64,000 nucleotides of DNA from Candidatus Competibacter denitrificans Run_A_D11 (GCF_001051235.1 NZ_CBTJ020000002.1:38144-102143), one strand, 5' to 3'; positions 1 through 12,898 are shown, counted from the first letter of the stretch. Numbers and translations: made by a program. Notes: a model not told the origin generated them from the letters alone.

Positions 1-776
1 AACAGGTCGAGGTTATTGGCCACCACGTCTTCCAGCGGAATATACAGATCCTCTTCACCGACCTTGAGAAAGCGCGGAATCCCGGAGCCTACCGGTACCT
101 TGATTCGCGCCAATCCGCTTGATTCATCGTCGGCGTAGCGAACCGTCACTAACAAATTGAGCGACAGATTGGAAATGAACGGGAAAGGATGTGCCGGGTC
201 CATGGTCTGTGGCGTGACCAGCGGAAAGATATTGCGCAGATAATAGTCGCGCATTTGCTCGCGCTGGTCCTCGGTCAATGAATGGTGACTACGTAGCCGA
301 ATCCCCTTTTCGGTCAGCAATTCGTGTATTTCCGATGCCAGATGCCGCTGCTGGTCAACGATATCGCGCACCACGGTCAAACATTCGCGCAACTGTTGTT
401 CAGGGCTGCGACCATCCACCGTCAATTCCCGCACCCGCGCACCGATCTGCTGCTTCAGTCCGCCGATGCGCTTCATAAAAAACTCATCAAGGTTAGCGCT
501 GACGATGGCCAGAAATTTGACTCGTTCCAACAGCGGAACGCGATCATCCTGGGCCTCACGCAAGACCCTGCGGTTGAACGCCAACCAAGTCAACTCGCGG
601 TTTAGATACCACTCCGCCGCATCAAGATCGATCTCCGGTTCAGGCGGGATGCTCGCCTCCACCAGCGCGGCCTCGCTTGGACGCTTGCGGCTGCCGACCT
701 TCGCTTCCGCCATCCGCGCAACGTTTTCATTCGAGCTTGGCATCACTGTGATCTCTTCGGTCATGAATCCGCTCAT
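1..776 (-). CDS. ppk1: Polyphosphate kinase 1, N-terminal part (runs off the window)
   Basis: Reversible transfer of the ATP gamma-phosphate onto polyphosphate. Only the N-terminal ~258 residues are present; the frame is open to base 1. The translation shows the PPK1 N-domain: a start region with YLNRELTWLAFNRRVL, then VKFLAIVSANLDEFFMKR, then FPLVTPQTMDPAHPFPF and IPLEDVVANNL. The catalytic histidines lie outside the window. The ATG at 776 overlaps the TGA of the upstream phosphotransferase as ATGA, so translation is probably coupled; a second in-frame ATG at 764 is possible. Family assignment is secure. Confidence 0.95.
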   Translation of the reverse strand, partial: MSGFMTEEITVMPSSNENVARMAEAKVGSRKRPSEAALVEASIPPEPEIDLDAAEWYLNRELTWLAFNRRVLREAQDDRVPLLERVKFLAIVSANLDEFFMKRIGGLKQQIGARVRELTVDGRSPEQQLRECLTVVRDIVDQQRHLASEIHELLTEKGIRLRSHHSLTEDQREQMRDYYLRNIFPLVTPQTMDPAHPFPFISNLSLNLLVTVRYADDESSGLARIKVPVGSGIPRFLKVGEEDLYIPLEDVVANNLDL

Positions 777-2332
777 CCCTTGGCGATTTTCGCCACCTTA
801 TGGTTGGAGATTCCGGCAAGCGCCGCTTCCAGCCGCTCGCACAGGGTATGCAGCACTTTGATCCGCGCATAACGCTTATCGTTCGCCTCGATCAAGGTCC
901 AGGGTTCTTTCTGGGTGCTGGTATGCTCCACCATATCGTTAACCGCCAGTTCGTAGTCAGCCCAGCGCTCACGGTTGCGCCAATCCTCCTCAGTCAATTT
1001 CCATGCTTTGTAAGGGATTTGCTCGCGTTCCTTGAAGCGACGCAACTGCTCCTCTGGGGTGATATGCAGCCAGAATTTCAGCAGCACGATACCGCGCTCC
1101 ACCAATTGGGCTTCGAAATCGTTGATTTCGGCGTAGGCGCGTTGCCATTCGCGGGTACGGGCAAAGCCTTCAACCCGCTCGACCAACACCCGGCCATACC
1201 AACTGCGGTCATAAATGGTGACGCGGCCGGCGCGCGGGATGTGGCGCCAGAATCGCCAGAGGTAGTTATGCGCCGCCTCCTCATCGGTTGGCGCAGCAAT
1301 CTGGATCACCTGATAATCGCGGGCATCCAGCGCGGCGGTGATGCGGCGAATGCTGCCGCCTTTGCCAGCGGCATCCCATCCCTCAAACACCAGGATGGTG
1401 GAAATCTTCTGTTCGCGCGCGACCCGCTGGAGCTGATTAAGCTTGGCCTGATAGCGCTTCAAGCCCGCGTCGTAGTCCACCTTTTCTAAGGTTTGGCTCA
1501 TATCCAGCCGTGACAGGATCGTAACCGCCGGTAAACCGTCGGTCTCAGGTACCGGCGCTTTTGAACGCGCACTATCGGCGCCACCGTTGCCGCCGGACGC
1601 TTTAGCCGTTTCATTTAATCGGAACCGGATCGCATCGCGGATGGCGGTAGCCACCGCCGTGCTGCGATAGCGTTCGTCGTAACCTTCGATGATCTTCCAG
1701 GGCGCCTGGCCGGTGCTGGTTTTCATGATCGTGCGCTCGGCAGCAACTACAAACTGTTCATACATCTCCCAATGCTGCCAATCCCGCTTAGAGACCCGCC
1801 AGTTTTCCAGTGGATTCTTTTCCAATTTGCGCAAGCGATCTTTCTGGGCATTCTTGGAGAGATGCATCCAGAACTTCAAAATTAAGGCGCCATCGTCGGC
1901 CAAGGTTTTTTCGAACGCCTTGATCCGTTCCAAACGGCCGTCGAATTCGGCCTCGCTGGTGTGCCCATAAACCCGATCAAGGATCGGCGTCGAATACCAA
2001 GCACTGAGGAACAAACCGATTCGCCCTTGAGCGGGCAACTGGCGCCAGAACCGCCAATATTCGGGGCGGTCGCGCTCTTCGTCGGACGGTTCACCGTAAG
2101 CACGAGTCACCAGCCAGCGCGAATCAAGCCACTCGTGCAACTGGTTGACCGTTTCGCTCTTGCCAGCCCCGTCCACCCCGGCAAACACCACGATGACAGG
2201 AAAAGCGGCAGCCCGTAACTCCATCTGCACCATCAGCAGATCTTCTCGCAACTGTGGAACCTGTTGGTGGTAATGCTCTTTGGGCAGCTTGCGTTTCAGT
2301 TCGGCGGTCCGGAACATGGGTATCTCACTCAC
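773..2332 (-). CDS. pap: Polyphosphate:AMP phosphotransferase (two-domain PPK2 family)
   Basis: 519 residues carrying two fused PPK2 domains. The first has a Walker A GVDGAGKS near residue 51 and a WRFWRQLP lid-region motif. The second has GWDAAGKGG near residue 318 followed by YLWRFWRHIP and YDRSWYGRVLVERVEGF. This two-domain architecture is that of the class II PPK2 enzymes (PAP) that phosphorylate AMP to ADP with polyphosphate. In these proteins one domain is usually the active one; the second domain here has the more complete motif set. It is first in an operon with ppk1, which it overlaps by 4 bp, so polyphosphate synthesis and use are encoded together. Confidence 0.93.
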   Translation of the reverse strand: MSEIPMFRTAELKRKLPKEHYHQQVPQLREDLLMVQMELRAAAFPVIVVFAGVDGAGKSETVNQLHEWLDSRWLVTRAYGEPSDEERDRPEYWRFWRQLPAQGRIGLFLSAWYSTPILDRVYGHTSEAEFDGRLERIKAFEKTLADDGALILKFWMHLSKNAQKDRLRKLEKNPLENWRVSKRDWQHWEMYEQFVVAAERTIMKTSTGQAPWKIIEGYDERYRSTAVATAIRDAIRFRLNETAKASGGNGGADSARSKAPVPETDGLPAVTILSRLDMSQTLEKVDYDAGLKRYQAKLNQLQRVAREQKISTILVFEGWDAAGKGGSIRRITAALDARDYQVIQIAAPTDEEAAHNYLWRFWRHIPRAGRVTIYDRSWYGRVLVERVEGFARTREWQRAYAEINDFEAQLVERGIVLLKFWLHITPEEQLRRFKEREQIPYKAWKLTEEDWRNRERWADYELAVNDMVEHTSTQKEPWTLIEANDKRYARIKVLHTLCERLEAALAGISNHKVAKIAKG

Positions 2333-2456
2333 GCTGAAAGTAGACGATAGGCTTCGACGATTTACGAGTCGCCCTAAAAATTAATTTTACTATCTTTTTC
2401 AAGCTGTTTTTTTGCCATTACCTTGCCAGTGGTTCCTAGTTGGTCCGCGCGCGGGC

Positions 2457-2486
2457 TTGCAATCCTGGAGATTGTGTTAATCTAAT
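2457..2486 (+). promoter_or_regulatory. Candidate sigma-70 promoter for the 2586 transglycosylase
   Basis: TTGCAA (-35-like) and TCTAAT (-10-like, one mismatch) are separated by 18 bp, about 100 bp upstream of the gene. The divergent gap 2333-2585 holds no gene; this is the best promoter match found by eye on the plus strand. Confidence 0.25.
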
Positions 2487-2585
2487 TGCATCAACCGACA
2501 GACGCTCGGCTCTTTTGCTGGGGCCAGGATAGTCGCCAGACCATCCATCACACGCCCAGCTTGTCAATAAGAATAGGAGAAATAG

Positions 2586-3617
2586 ATGAAGCGGCGGCTA
2601 TTGGCTAGTCTGATTCCAGCGGTTTTCCTGTTTTCCGGACCAGTTCACGCAGATATTTACGCCTTTGTAGACAGCAACGGCATACGACACTTAAGCAACG
2701 TCCCCAACGATAACCGCTACAAGCTGGTCATGCGAACGCCAGCCTACCGCACGCCTTCTCCGCAATCTTCCAGCTTCGCTCCAAGTAACTTGTACAGTTC
2801 GTACACCGGATACCGGCCGGGCACTTGGAACAGCCAGTCTTACTACCCCCGCGTGAACGCTTCGCCCCGACCCCGCCGTGTCAACGAACAAAACCGCCAG
2901 CGCTTTTCCGCCGATGTTGACCGCATCGCCACCCAATATCGGCTTGATCCAGCCTTGTTGCATGCGGTGATCAGCGCCGAATCATCCTATAATCCCTGGG
3001 CGGTATCGCCCAAGGGTGCGATGGGGCTGATGCAGTTGATGCCCGGTACTGCCAACCGATTTGGGGTCGGTAATCCCTATGATCCGATCTCCAACATGCA
3101 TGGTGGTGCCCGCTACCTGCGTTGGTTGCTCGATCAATTTAACGATACCCGCCTCGCAGTGGCCGCCTATAACGCTGGTGAAGGCGCAGTGCAGAAATAT
3201 GGCAATCAGATACCACCCTATTCGGAAACTCGCACTTACGTCACCCGCGTTTTGGGCTTTTATGAGCAATATAAAGGTGGCATGTTTTACAGTGCGAGTG
3301 CCAACACGGCTTTGGCCAGTAATCCACGGGTTTATGGCAGCGGCTATACCGGTGCGACCTCCAGCTACGGAAACCGCACCGGCGGCATCACCATCCTCAC
3401 CCCACGCTCTATCGCCGCTCGCGGTAGCACCGGATCGGCTACCATCCCCAGCACCTACCTGACGCCGACTGGTACGCGGATTATTGTCGGCAACAGCAGC
3501 GGAATGCCCAGCCGGAGTGTGCGTCCTCCTGTCATTTATTCGTCCAAACCAAACCCGTCGGCAACCGCCGCCTCATCCGCCAGTACAGCACCGCTCTTCG
3601 CCGGTAACGACAAATGA
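2586..3617 (+). CDS. Periplasmic lytic transglycosylase (DUF4124-like N-terminus + SLT domain)
   Basis: 343 residues. A signal peptide ends at about residue 22 (PVHA/DIYAF). Residues 23-50 (DIYAFVDSNGIRHLSN) resemble the small DUF4124 domain. A Ser/Pro/Tyr-rich linker follows, then an SLT transglycosylase domain from about 105 to 230 with catalytic Glu132 in ISAESSYNP, then GLMQLMPGTA and AVAAYNAGEGAV. The Ser/Thr-rich C-terminal tail has no recognised domain. It should cleave the MurNAc-GlcNAc bond with 1,6-anhydro formation. A good Shine-Dalgarno (AGGAGA) lies 7 bp before the ATG. A second transglycosylase follows 22 bp downstream. Confidence 0.9.
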   Translation: MKRRLLASLIPAVFLFSGPVHADIYAFVDSNGIRHLSNVPNDNRYKLVMRTPAYRTPSPQSSSFAPSNLYSSYTGYRPGTWNSQSYYPRVNASPRPRRVNEQNRQRFSADVDRIATQYRLDPALLHAVISAESSYNPWAVSPKGAMGLMQLMPGTANRFGVGNPYDPISNMHGGARYLRWLLDQFNDTRLAVAAYNAGEGAVQKYGNQIPPYSETRTYVTRVLGFYEQYKGGMFYSASANTALASNPRVYGSGYTGATSSYGNRTGGITILTPRSIAARGSTGSATIPSTYLTPTGTRIIVGNSSGMPSRSVRPPVIYSSKPNPSATAASSASTAPLFAGNDK

Positions 3618-3639
3618 CATCGGGCCTGCTGACAAGGGC

Positions 3640-5667
3640 ATGTTCGCTCACCACTCCGTGCGCGGTGCCCGCTACCTAAACCCCGTTGCGGAGTCACGCG
3701 GCGGGCGGAAATTCGCTCAATACGGGCGTGTGATTGCCACTCTGCTCTGTGTCGCCCTCATTGCGGGCGACAGCGGAGCGGCTGAATCACCACAAAGCCA
3801 ACGTGAACGCTTTCAAGCGGCCGACCGGTCACTGTCAACCGGCGAGCGGCTTGATTACGCCGACCTTAAGCCTTATCCGCTGTACCCTTATCTTCGCTAC
3901 CGAGATTTGTCGCGCCGACTGGCAGAATTGCCGGTTGTCGAAGTCCGCGATTTCTTGCAGCAGTACGCAGCCACGCCTTTGGCCGGGACTTTGCGGGACG
4001 CTTGGCTGCGCCAGTTGGCCCGTATCGGCCGCTGGGATGATTATCTGCGGGATGCCATTGCATCCACCGACCCGGCGTTCGAGTGTTGGCGCCGACAAGC
4101 GCTCTTGGCCACTGGCCAAGCGGAACCAGCTCTGCGGGATTTTGGCGCGATCTGGCTGCGCGGTAGCTCATTACCTGCCGCTTGCGATCCGGTGATTGCT
4201 GCTTGGCGGCTCCGAGGCGAGCCTTCTCCGGCAGCCTTATGGCAGCGGTTTAGCCTGGCAATGAGCCAACGCAACGTCAGCCTGGGGCGAGCCTTGCGAG
4301 TGGAACTGTCGGCCACCGATCAACCATTGGCGGATGTCTGGCTGATGCTTGCCACCGACCCACACCTGGTGCTTGATCCCGCGCGCCTGCCAAAGGACGA
4401 TGCACGCGCGGGGCCAGTGATCGCGGCGGCCTTGCAATGGTGGGGCAAGCGGGACGTGCTGGCAGCGGCGGCAGCGCTCGATAGGCTCAAGGAACGCCAC
4501 CCGACGCTCGCCACCCAATGGACCGCAACAGAACGGGACTTGGCCCTGCGCATCGCCACGGACTACCATTCGAGCGCATTAGCGCGCCTGAGCGCTGTGC
4601 CTGAGCAGGCGACGGATAGCGCGGTGCGGGAATGGCGAGTGCGTGTCTGCCTACGGCAGGGCGATTGGGTGACTGCCTTGCACTGGCTGGATCAGTTGAC
4701 GCAAGCGGAACGCGATAGTCCGCGCTGGCAATATTGGCGTGGGCGAGTCTTGGAGTTACTGGGCCGCACTGAGGAAGCCCGCCGACTTTATCAGACCGTC
4801 GCCCTCCAGCGGGATTATCACGGCTTTCTCGCCGCCGAACGGATCGGTGTCCCTTATACCGTCACCGCCACACCGCTGACATCGACCGCCACTGAACTGG
4901 AAATGCTACTGGCCACATCGCCCGGCCTGGCGCGCGCGCGCGAACTGTACATCCTGGGCCGGGAAACGGAAGCTGAGGCCGAGTGGCGACAGGTTCTGCG
5001 CGGCCTCGACCGCACGGGGCTGCAACGCGCCGCGCTGCTGGCCCACCGCTGGGATTGGCACCCGCAGGCCATCGCGACCATCGCCCGCGCCGACTATTGG
5101 GATGACCTGGAGCTGCGGTTTCCGCTGGCCTATCGTGATCAGATCCTCACCAACGCCCGCGCTCGCGCGCTAGACCCGGCTTGGGTCTACGGCATTATTC
5201 GTCAGGAAAGCGGCTTTCGCGCTGTTGCCCGCTCCCCGGTCGGCGCGCTGGGGCTGATGCAGATGCTGCCCGCCACCGCTCAGGAGATGGCGAAGCTTGT
5301 GCAGGATTCCACAGAGGGCTTACCCGAACGGCTGTTGGAGCCAGACACCAACATTCGTCTGGGCGTAGGTTATCTGCAAAAACTGCTGGGAGAGTTGCAA
5401 GAGAACCCGGTACTGGCCACCGCCGCCTACAACGCTGGCCCCAATAAGGTAAAGCGCTGGCTACCAACCGGCACTGCCCTCTCTGCCGATCTTTGGGCGG
5501 AAACCATCCCCTACCAGGAAACCCGCGGTTACGTGCAACGGGTCATGGAATACGCCACCCTCTACGCTCAGCGCCTCGGTTTAGGGGAATCGATTCCACC
5601 GCTGGGGTCGCGGATGAAACCGATCCAGCCGGCACCGGTCATGGCCGTCGCCGGGCATGTAGACTAA
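3640..5667 (+). CDS. slt: Soluble lytic murein transglycosylase (Slt70 type)
   Basis: About 675 residues from the ATG at 3640. A GTG at 3730 directly in front of the hydrophobic signal segment (IATLLCVALIAG) is an alternative start; neither has a strong ribosome-binding site. A long alpha-helical superhelical region (U/L domains) precedes a C-terminal SLT domain with IIRQESGF (catalytic Glu), GALGLMQMLPATA and ATAAYNAGPNKV. Length and domain order match E. coli Slt70 (about 645 residues). It is exo-acting on peptidoglycan in the periplasm. It sits 22 bp behind the 2586 gene, giving a tandem transglycosylase pair that is probably one transcript. Confidence 0.9.
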   Translation: MFAHHSVRGARYLNPVAESRGGRKFAQYGRVIATLLCVALIAGDSGAAESPQSQRERFQAADRSLSTGERLDYADLKPYPLYPYLRYRDLSRRLAELPVVEVRDFLQQYAATPLAGTLRDAWLRQLARIGRWDDYLRDAIASTDPAFECWRRQALLATGQAEPALRDFGAIWLRGSSLPAACDPVIAAWRLRGEPSPAALWQRFSLAMSQRNVSLGRALRVELSATDQPLADVWLMLATDPHLVLDPARLPKDDARAGPVIAAALQWWGKRDVLAAAAALDRLKERHPTLATQWTATERDLALRIATDYHSSALARLSAVPEQATDSAVREWRVRVCLRQGDWVTALHWLDQLTQAERDSPRWQYWRGRVLELLGRTEEARRLYQTVALQRDYHGFLAAERIGVPYTVTATPLTSTATELEMLLATSPGLARARELYILGRETEAEAEWRQVLRGLDRTGLQRAALLAHRWDWHPQAIATIARADYWDDLELRFPLAYRDQILTNARARALDPAWVYGIIRQESGFRAVARSPVGALGLMQMLPATAQEMAKLVQDSTEGLPERLLEPDTNIRLGVGYLQKLLGELQENPVLATAAYNAGPNKVKRWLPTGTALSADLWAETIPYQETRGYVQRVMEYATLYAQRLGLGESIPPLGSRMKPIQPAPVMAVAGHVD

Positions 5668-5716
5668 AGCCAACAGCCGCCAAAATCCGTCCACACCAGA
5701 CTGGGCAACGCCCCAT

Positions 5717-8662
<2,946 letters not shown>

Positions 8663-8678
8663 GCCTCACCCTAGCGCT

Positions 8679-9314
8679 CTACTCCACGATGGTCGCCAAC
8701 TTGAGCAATTGGGAACTTAGCTTGAGGTTAGCCTGCCGGGCAGTTGCTAAGTTGATATCGAAACGGATGCGCTGTTCAGCCTCCACCAGGCCGATCATGC
8801 CACCGGCCCGGGCAAAATCGTCGATGTCACTGACGGTCAAGATCGGCAAGCGCGCCAGACTGGCCAACAGTACCCGGGCACGACTCTGTTCAGCCCGGCT
8901 GATGAACACGACATGGCATTTTTCCAGACCAGTATTGGAGGAAACGGCACGCACATCGACAGGATGGCTACCCACCGCTTTGCCGACCAACACGCTGAGC
9001 GCTGCGCCGAACGGATTTTCACCGGCAATGCAGATCATCACAGGCGCATCGGGACGGTCGAATACGCCTGGCGGCCACTCGACGTATTTAGCGAAGTTGT
9101 ACAGATAAGCGGCTTTAACCGAGTATTCGTCAAACTCACCGGCCCAGACTGTGCTACCCAATAACGCGGTGGTCAGCCAGAACGCTAAGACAAGCAACGC
9201 TTGATGCCACCGAAACGCCAGGGATGGCTTGGATTGGGTAGGCGGTGCTCGCTTTTGAGCGCCACGCCGAGCCGATCCAGCCATCCGTGAAGTTGGCACG
9301 TTCAGAACTTCCAT
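8679..9314 (-). CDS. YfiR family periplasmic protein
   Basis: 211 residues. A long N-terminal extension precedes a hydrophobic signal segment (ALLVLAFWLTTALLGSTVWA), then the YfiR/DUF4154 core: YSVKAAYLYNFAKYVEWP, ICIAGENPFG, CHVVFIS, ILTVSDIDDFARAGGMI and a C-terminal LKLSSQLLKLA. In Pseudomonas, YfiR is a periplasmic repressor of the diguanylate cyclase YfiN; here no cyclase is adjacent. The partner is more likely the downstream sensor kinase, an inference from gene order. The start overlaps the TonB receptor stop by 13 bp; a second ATG at 9284 is possible. Confidence 0.88.
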   Translation of the reverse strand: MEVLNVPTSRMAGSARRGAQKRAPPTQSKPSLAFRWHQALLVLAFWLTTALLGSTVWAGEFDEYSVKAAYLYNFAKYVEWPPGVFDRPDAPVMICIAGENPFGAALSVLVGKAVGSHPVDVRAVSSNTGLEKCHVVFISRAEQSRARVLLASLARLPILTVSDIDDFARAGGMIGLVEAEQRIRFDINLATARQANLKLSSQLLKLATIVE

Positions 9315-11347
9315 TTCACCTGGCCATACACGCTGCGCTCGACTTCGACCGGAAAGGCAAAAGCCTCGGAGACAAACTCCAAATGGTGAGCGCCGAGTAA
9401 ATTGTTACCGACCACGGACAGCTCCACATCCTTGCGCGGCCGCCAGCCCAAGCGCACGCCCAATTCAGGGTAGGAGCTGCTCTCAATCCGGCCGCTATAA
9501 GACACCAAACTTATTTCGTTGGCGGCCACATAACGCCACCACACATCGACATCAACATTATCTCGGGCATTCCAGGACGCCAATAAGGAAATCTGCTGAC
9601 GGTCGCCATCCGTGTAAATGGGGCTAGAATCGTCATCTCTCTTCAGTTCCGAATCCAGGTATGAATAGGCCAAACGCCACCGCCATCGCTCGGCCGGGCG
9701 CCAGTCTGCCGCCAGTTCGAACCCGCTTTTAACCCCTGAACCCGCATTGGTTAGGGTCACAGGCAGGAGCAAATAGGAAGGCCACGGCGTTCCCGCCACT
9801 GCAACAGTTCCCAGATTGCCAATCAACAGTTGCGCGTAATCGTGATAAAAAACGGTGGCATCTAACGAAAAGCGTTCGGTCAACTGCCCGCGATAACCGA
9901 TCTCATAAGCGGTTAACTCTTCCGAACCAAGATCAGGCGACCCGGCAAAGTACAGCAAGCCTGGCAGATTGCCGGTGAGGGCCGAAGGGGACACAGTGGT
10001 CAAATTAAGTCTCATGACATCCCGTTCACCTCGTGAGGGTGTCCGCACCGCGCGCGAGGCGGCAGCCCATAGCCGATGGTTGGGATGTGGCGTCCACAAC
10101 GCGCGCAGACTCGGTTGCCATTCCCAGCCTGTGAAGTCGTTGTGCTCTAGCTTAGCGCCAGCAATCAACCGAAAACGGTCTGTGATCAGGTCGACCTGAT
10201 CTTGCACGAAGGCACTGAATAGCTCCGTGGCCACACTTCTTGGGTTGATAGCGGTGATTACTGTATCGGTGAACTCATCCTGATTACGCCGATAACCCAA
10301 CCCCCAGACGATCTCCTGACGATCCCCCAGCGGAAAGTTGTGTTGAAAGTCGAGATTGACCGTATCCAGGGTCGCGTCGTACAGATAATCCTGATGGCTT
10401 TCATAATGGTAATAAGCCTGCAATTCCATCTTCGATTGCGCCGAATACTGGCGCTGCCAACGGGCCTGCACACTGCCGCCCGATGCCTCAACCGGCGAGA
10501 GCAGATGTGTCGAATAGGGTGCTGCCAGGTTAAAGACCGTAAAATTCTGTTTAAGATCAGCGTTATAAAATTCCCCCTGCACCGTGAACGAATCCATGGC
10601 AGCCGGATTCCAGTCCAACCGAAACCCACCCTTGCCCTGGCGCCAATTATCCTGGGCATCGCGGCCAGCAGGCGTGACCAAGCTATCGCGCTCAGCGAAC
10701 TGGCCGTAGAGACGGTACCGGGCCTGCTCGCCTAGCTGATCGGCATAACGTACACTGGCAATGGCCCGTTCCTTGTTACCCGCAGTCAGCGTTACCATGC
10801 CACCCTGGGTGTCCTTGGTATGCTTCGTGATGATATTGATGACACCATTGACCGCATTGGCTCCCCACAGGCTGCCACCCGGCCCCCGCACAATCTCGAT
10901 CTGCTCGATCTCGTCCAACGGCGGTCCCTCGACTTCCCAGTTAACGCCGGAAAATAAAGGGGTGTAAATCGAGCGGCCATCGACCAGCACCAACAGCTTG
11001 TTAGAGTAGGTACCGGCAAAACCCCGGATCGTGACCGACCAGCGGCTGGCATCGATACGTGCCACTTCGACGCCGGGCGCAAGCCGCAATACTTCGGGGA
11101 TGACGGTTGCCCCTGACCGCCGAATGTCTTCAGCGGTAATCACAAAAACCGCCGCTGCCGTATCTTGTAAGGTTTGTTCCACTTTGGTCGCCGACACGAC
11201 CTTCACTTGCATCAAATCTTCGATGCTTAGCTGTGTTAAGTCTGTCTCTACGGCCTCAGCGCGTGCCCCTATACCGAGACAAGCCAATACAATCAATCCC
11301 TTAATCACCCTTGTTTGCCGAGGTGTTACCGTCTTCGCTTTGCCCAT
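9302..11347 (-). CDS. TonB-dependent outer-membrane receptor
   Basis: 681 residues. A signal peptide ends around residue 32. A short leader (LTQLSIEDLMQVKVVSATKV) precedes the plug domain (VFVITAEDIRRSG, RLAPGVEVARID, LLVLVDGRSIYTPLFSG, EIVRGPGGSLWGANAVNGVI). A roughly 22-strand barrel follows and ends in an aromatic terminus (VKWKF). The substrate cannot be read from sequence; the plug most resembles vitamin/siderophore-type receptors. No Fur box or B12 riboswitch was recognised upstream. A GGGAG lies about 9 bp before the ATG. First gene of the receptor / YfiR / hybrid kinase operon. Confidence 0.92.
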   Translation of the reverse strand: MGKAKTVTPRQTRVIKGLIVLACLGIGARAEAVETDLTQLSIEDLMQVKVVSATKVEQTLQDTAAAVFVITAEDIRRSGATVIPEVLRLAPGVEVARIDASRWSVTIRGFAGTYSNKLLVLVDGRSIYTPLFSGVNWEVEGPPLDEIEQIEIVRGPGGSLWGANAVNGVINIITKHTKDTQGGMVTLTAGNKERAIASVRYADQLGEQARYRLYGQFAERDSLVTPAGRDAQDNWRQGKGGFRLDWNPAAMDSFTVQGEFYNADLKQNFTVFNLAAPYSTHLLSPVEASGGSVQARWQRQYSAQSKMELQAYYHYESHQDYLYDATLDTVNLDFQHNFPLGDRQEIVWGLGYRRNQDEFTDTVITAINPRSVATELFSAFVQDQVDLITDRFRLIAGAKLEHNDFTGWEWQPSLRALWTPHPNHRLWAAASRAVRTPSRGERDVMRLNLTTVSPSALTGNLPGLLYFAGSPDLGSEELTAYEIGYRGQLTERFSLDATVFYHDYAQLLIGNLGTVAVAGTPWPSYLLLPVTLTNAGSGVKSGFELAADWRPAERWRWRLAYSYLDSELKRDDDSSPIYTDGDRQQISLLASWNARDNVDVDVWWRYVAANEISLVSYSGRIESSSYPELGVRLGWRPRKDVELSVVGNNLLGAHHLEFVSEAFAFPVEVERSVYGQVKWKF

Positions 11348-11541
11348 CCGCCACTCCCACCACCGCTCAGATCGGTACGATGGTCAGAATTATGCATGTT
11401 TTATTCCACCTGCTAGAGAATTCAGCAAACAGAAATTGCGCTGTTGCCGCTCTCAACAGGCCAAACCCAAGAGTCGCCAAGGTTGCAGGTGTCTCAACAA
11501 TTGCTAGCGCATCAGATTAAACTATCCACTACCATGATGCA

Positions 11542-12882
11542 TCACTTGTGGACCAGAAGCGCAATGGACTCAACATGTGCAGTGTGCGGAAACATATCGA
11601 TCACACCGACACTTTCCAAGTGATAGCCGCAATGGTGTACCAACTCACCAATATCACGCGCCAAGGTGGCAGGGTGACAGGAGACATACACGATGCGCTG
11701 TGCGGCCAGCGCCGCCAAGCGGGGCATCATCGCCAACGCGCCAGAGCGCGGCGGATCGAGCAGTATCTTGTCGTAGCGGCCTTGCAACCACGGTTGCGTT
11801 TCCAAGTCGCCGGCCAGATCGGCGGCGTAAAAAGCGACGTTGCTGACTTTATTGTGCGCTGCGTTGTGCCGCGCCCACGCCACTAAATGGGTATCTCCCT
11901 CCACGCCAATCACCTCACGCGCCCGACGCGCCAGGGCCAGAGTGAAATTACCCAGCCCGCAAAACAAATCTAGCACCCGATCTTCGGGTTGGATTTGCAG
12001 CAATTCACCGGCGCGTTCGACCAATTGTCGGTTGATGGCGGCATTGACCTGAACGAAATGCGCGGGCTGGAACAGCAGATCCAAATCGAAAGCCGGCAGT
12101 GGGTAAGCCAGCATCGGCGGCTCCGATTCCAGGGGTTGCAAGCTGTCCGGGCCACCCGGTTGCAGATAAAACGTAACCCCGTGCTGCTTACCGAATGCGC
12201 GCAACCGCGCCAAATCGGCCTCGCTGGGGGCTGCCAGAACCCGCACACTCAACGCCAGCACCGCATCGCCACCAGCCACTTCGATCTGCGGCACTTGGTC
12301 ACGGATGGATAAGGCTTCGACAAGACCGGCCAGTTCCTCCAATAGACCACCGATACGCGGGTCGAGCACCTCGCAGCGGCGCAAATCGGCCAGATAAGCG
12401 CTATGCCGTTCACGAAACCCCACCAGTACCCGGCCCTTTTTCGGCACCCACTTCACGCCCAAGCGCGCGCGGCGCCGATAACCCCACAAAGGTCCGGTAA
12501 CCGGTTCTAGCACTTGATTTGGCTGTGCCTTGCCGATATGCGTCAGGCTATCCAGTAACCAGCGCTGCTTAGTGGCCAGTTGGCTAGTCGGATGCAGATG
12601 TTGCAGGGCGCACCCACCGCAAACGCCAAAGTGTGCGCACTGCGGTTCAACCCGGTCGGCAGCGGGTGTCAGGATACGGACTGCGCGGGCCTCGTCGCGG
12701 CGGCTCCGGCGCGCGGTGTAGACACATTCCGCCTGCTCGCCGGGTAGTGCCCCGTCCACGAAGATAGCCTTGCCATCCCGCCGCGCCACTCCATAGCCCT
12801 CGTGGGTTAAATCCTCGATCCCAACCGTAAAGGGCGCCATCTCCGCGAGTGCTTGGCGTTTTTTCGCTGCTGACTTTCCCAT
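11542..12882 (-). CDS. rlmD: 23S rRNA (uracil-1939-C5)-methyltransferase RlmD
   Basis: 446 residues from the ATG at 12882, which has GAGGG 9 bp upstream; the frame is open 21 codons further. An N-terminal TRAM domain (FTVGIEDLTHEGYGVAR) is followed by the iron-sulfur cysteines CAHFGVCGGC plus a later Cys in LRRCEVLDPR, as in E. coli RumA. The SAM fold shows DLFCGLGNFTLALAR and LDPPRSGA, and the catalytic Cys is in VYVSCHPATLARD. It methylates U1939 in 23S rRNA. It lies 16 bp downstream of cysM on the same strand. Confidence 0.95.
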   Translation of the reverse strand: MGKSAAKKRQALAEMAPFTVGIEDLTHEGYGVARRDGKAIFVDGALPGEQAECVYTARRSRRDEARAVRILTPAADRVEPQCAHFGVCGGCALQHLHPTSQLATKQRWLLDSLTHIGKAQPNQVLEPVTGPLWGYRRRARLGVKWVPKKGRVLVGFRERHSAYLADLRRCEVLDPRIGGLLEELAGLVEALSIRDQVPQIEVAGGDAVLALSVRVLAAPSEADLARLRAFGKQHGVTFYLQPGGPDSLQPLESEPPMLAYPLPAFDLDLLFQPAHFVQVNAAINRQLVERAGELLQIQPEDRVLDLFCGLGNFTLALARRAREVIGVEGDTHLVAWARHNAAHNKVSNVAFYAADLAGDLETQPWLQGRYDKILLDPPRSGALAMMPRLAALAAQRIVYVSCHPATLARDIGELVHHCGYHLESVGVIDMFPHTAHVESIALLVHK

Positions 12883-12898
12883 GGCTTTATCCCTCGCG

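Noticed and set aside
11348..11541. B12 riboswitch or Fur box upstream of the TonB receptor
   Set aside because: Neither a B12-box-like core nor a Fur-like 19-mer is visible in the gap.
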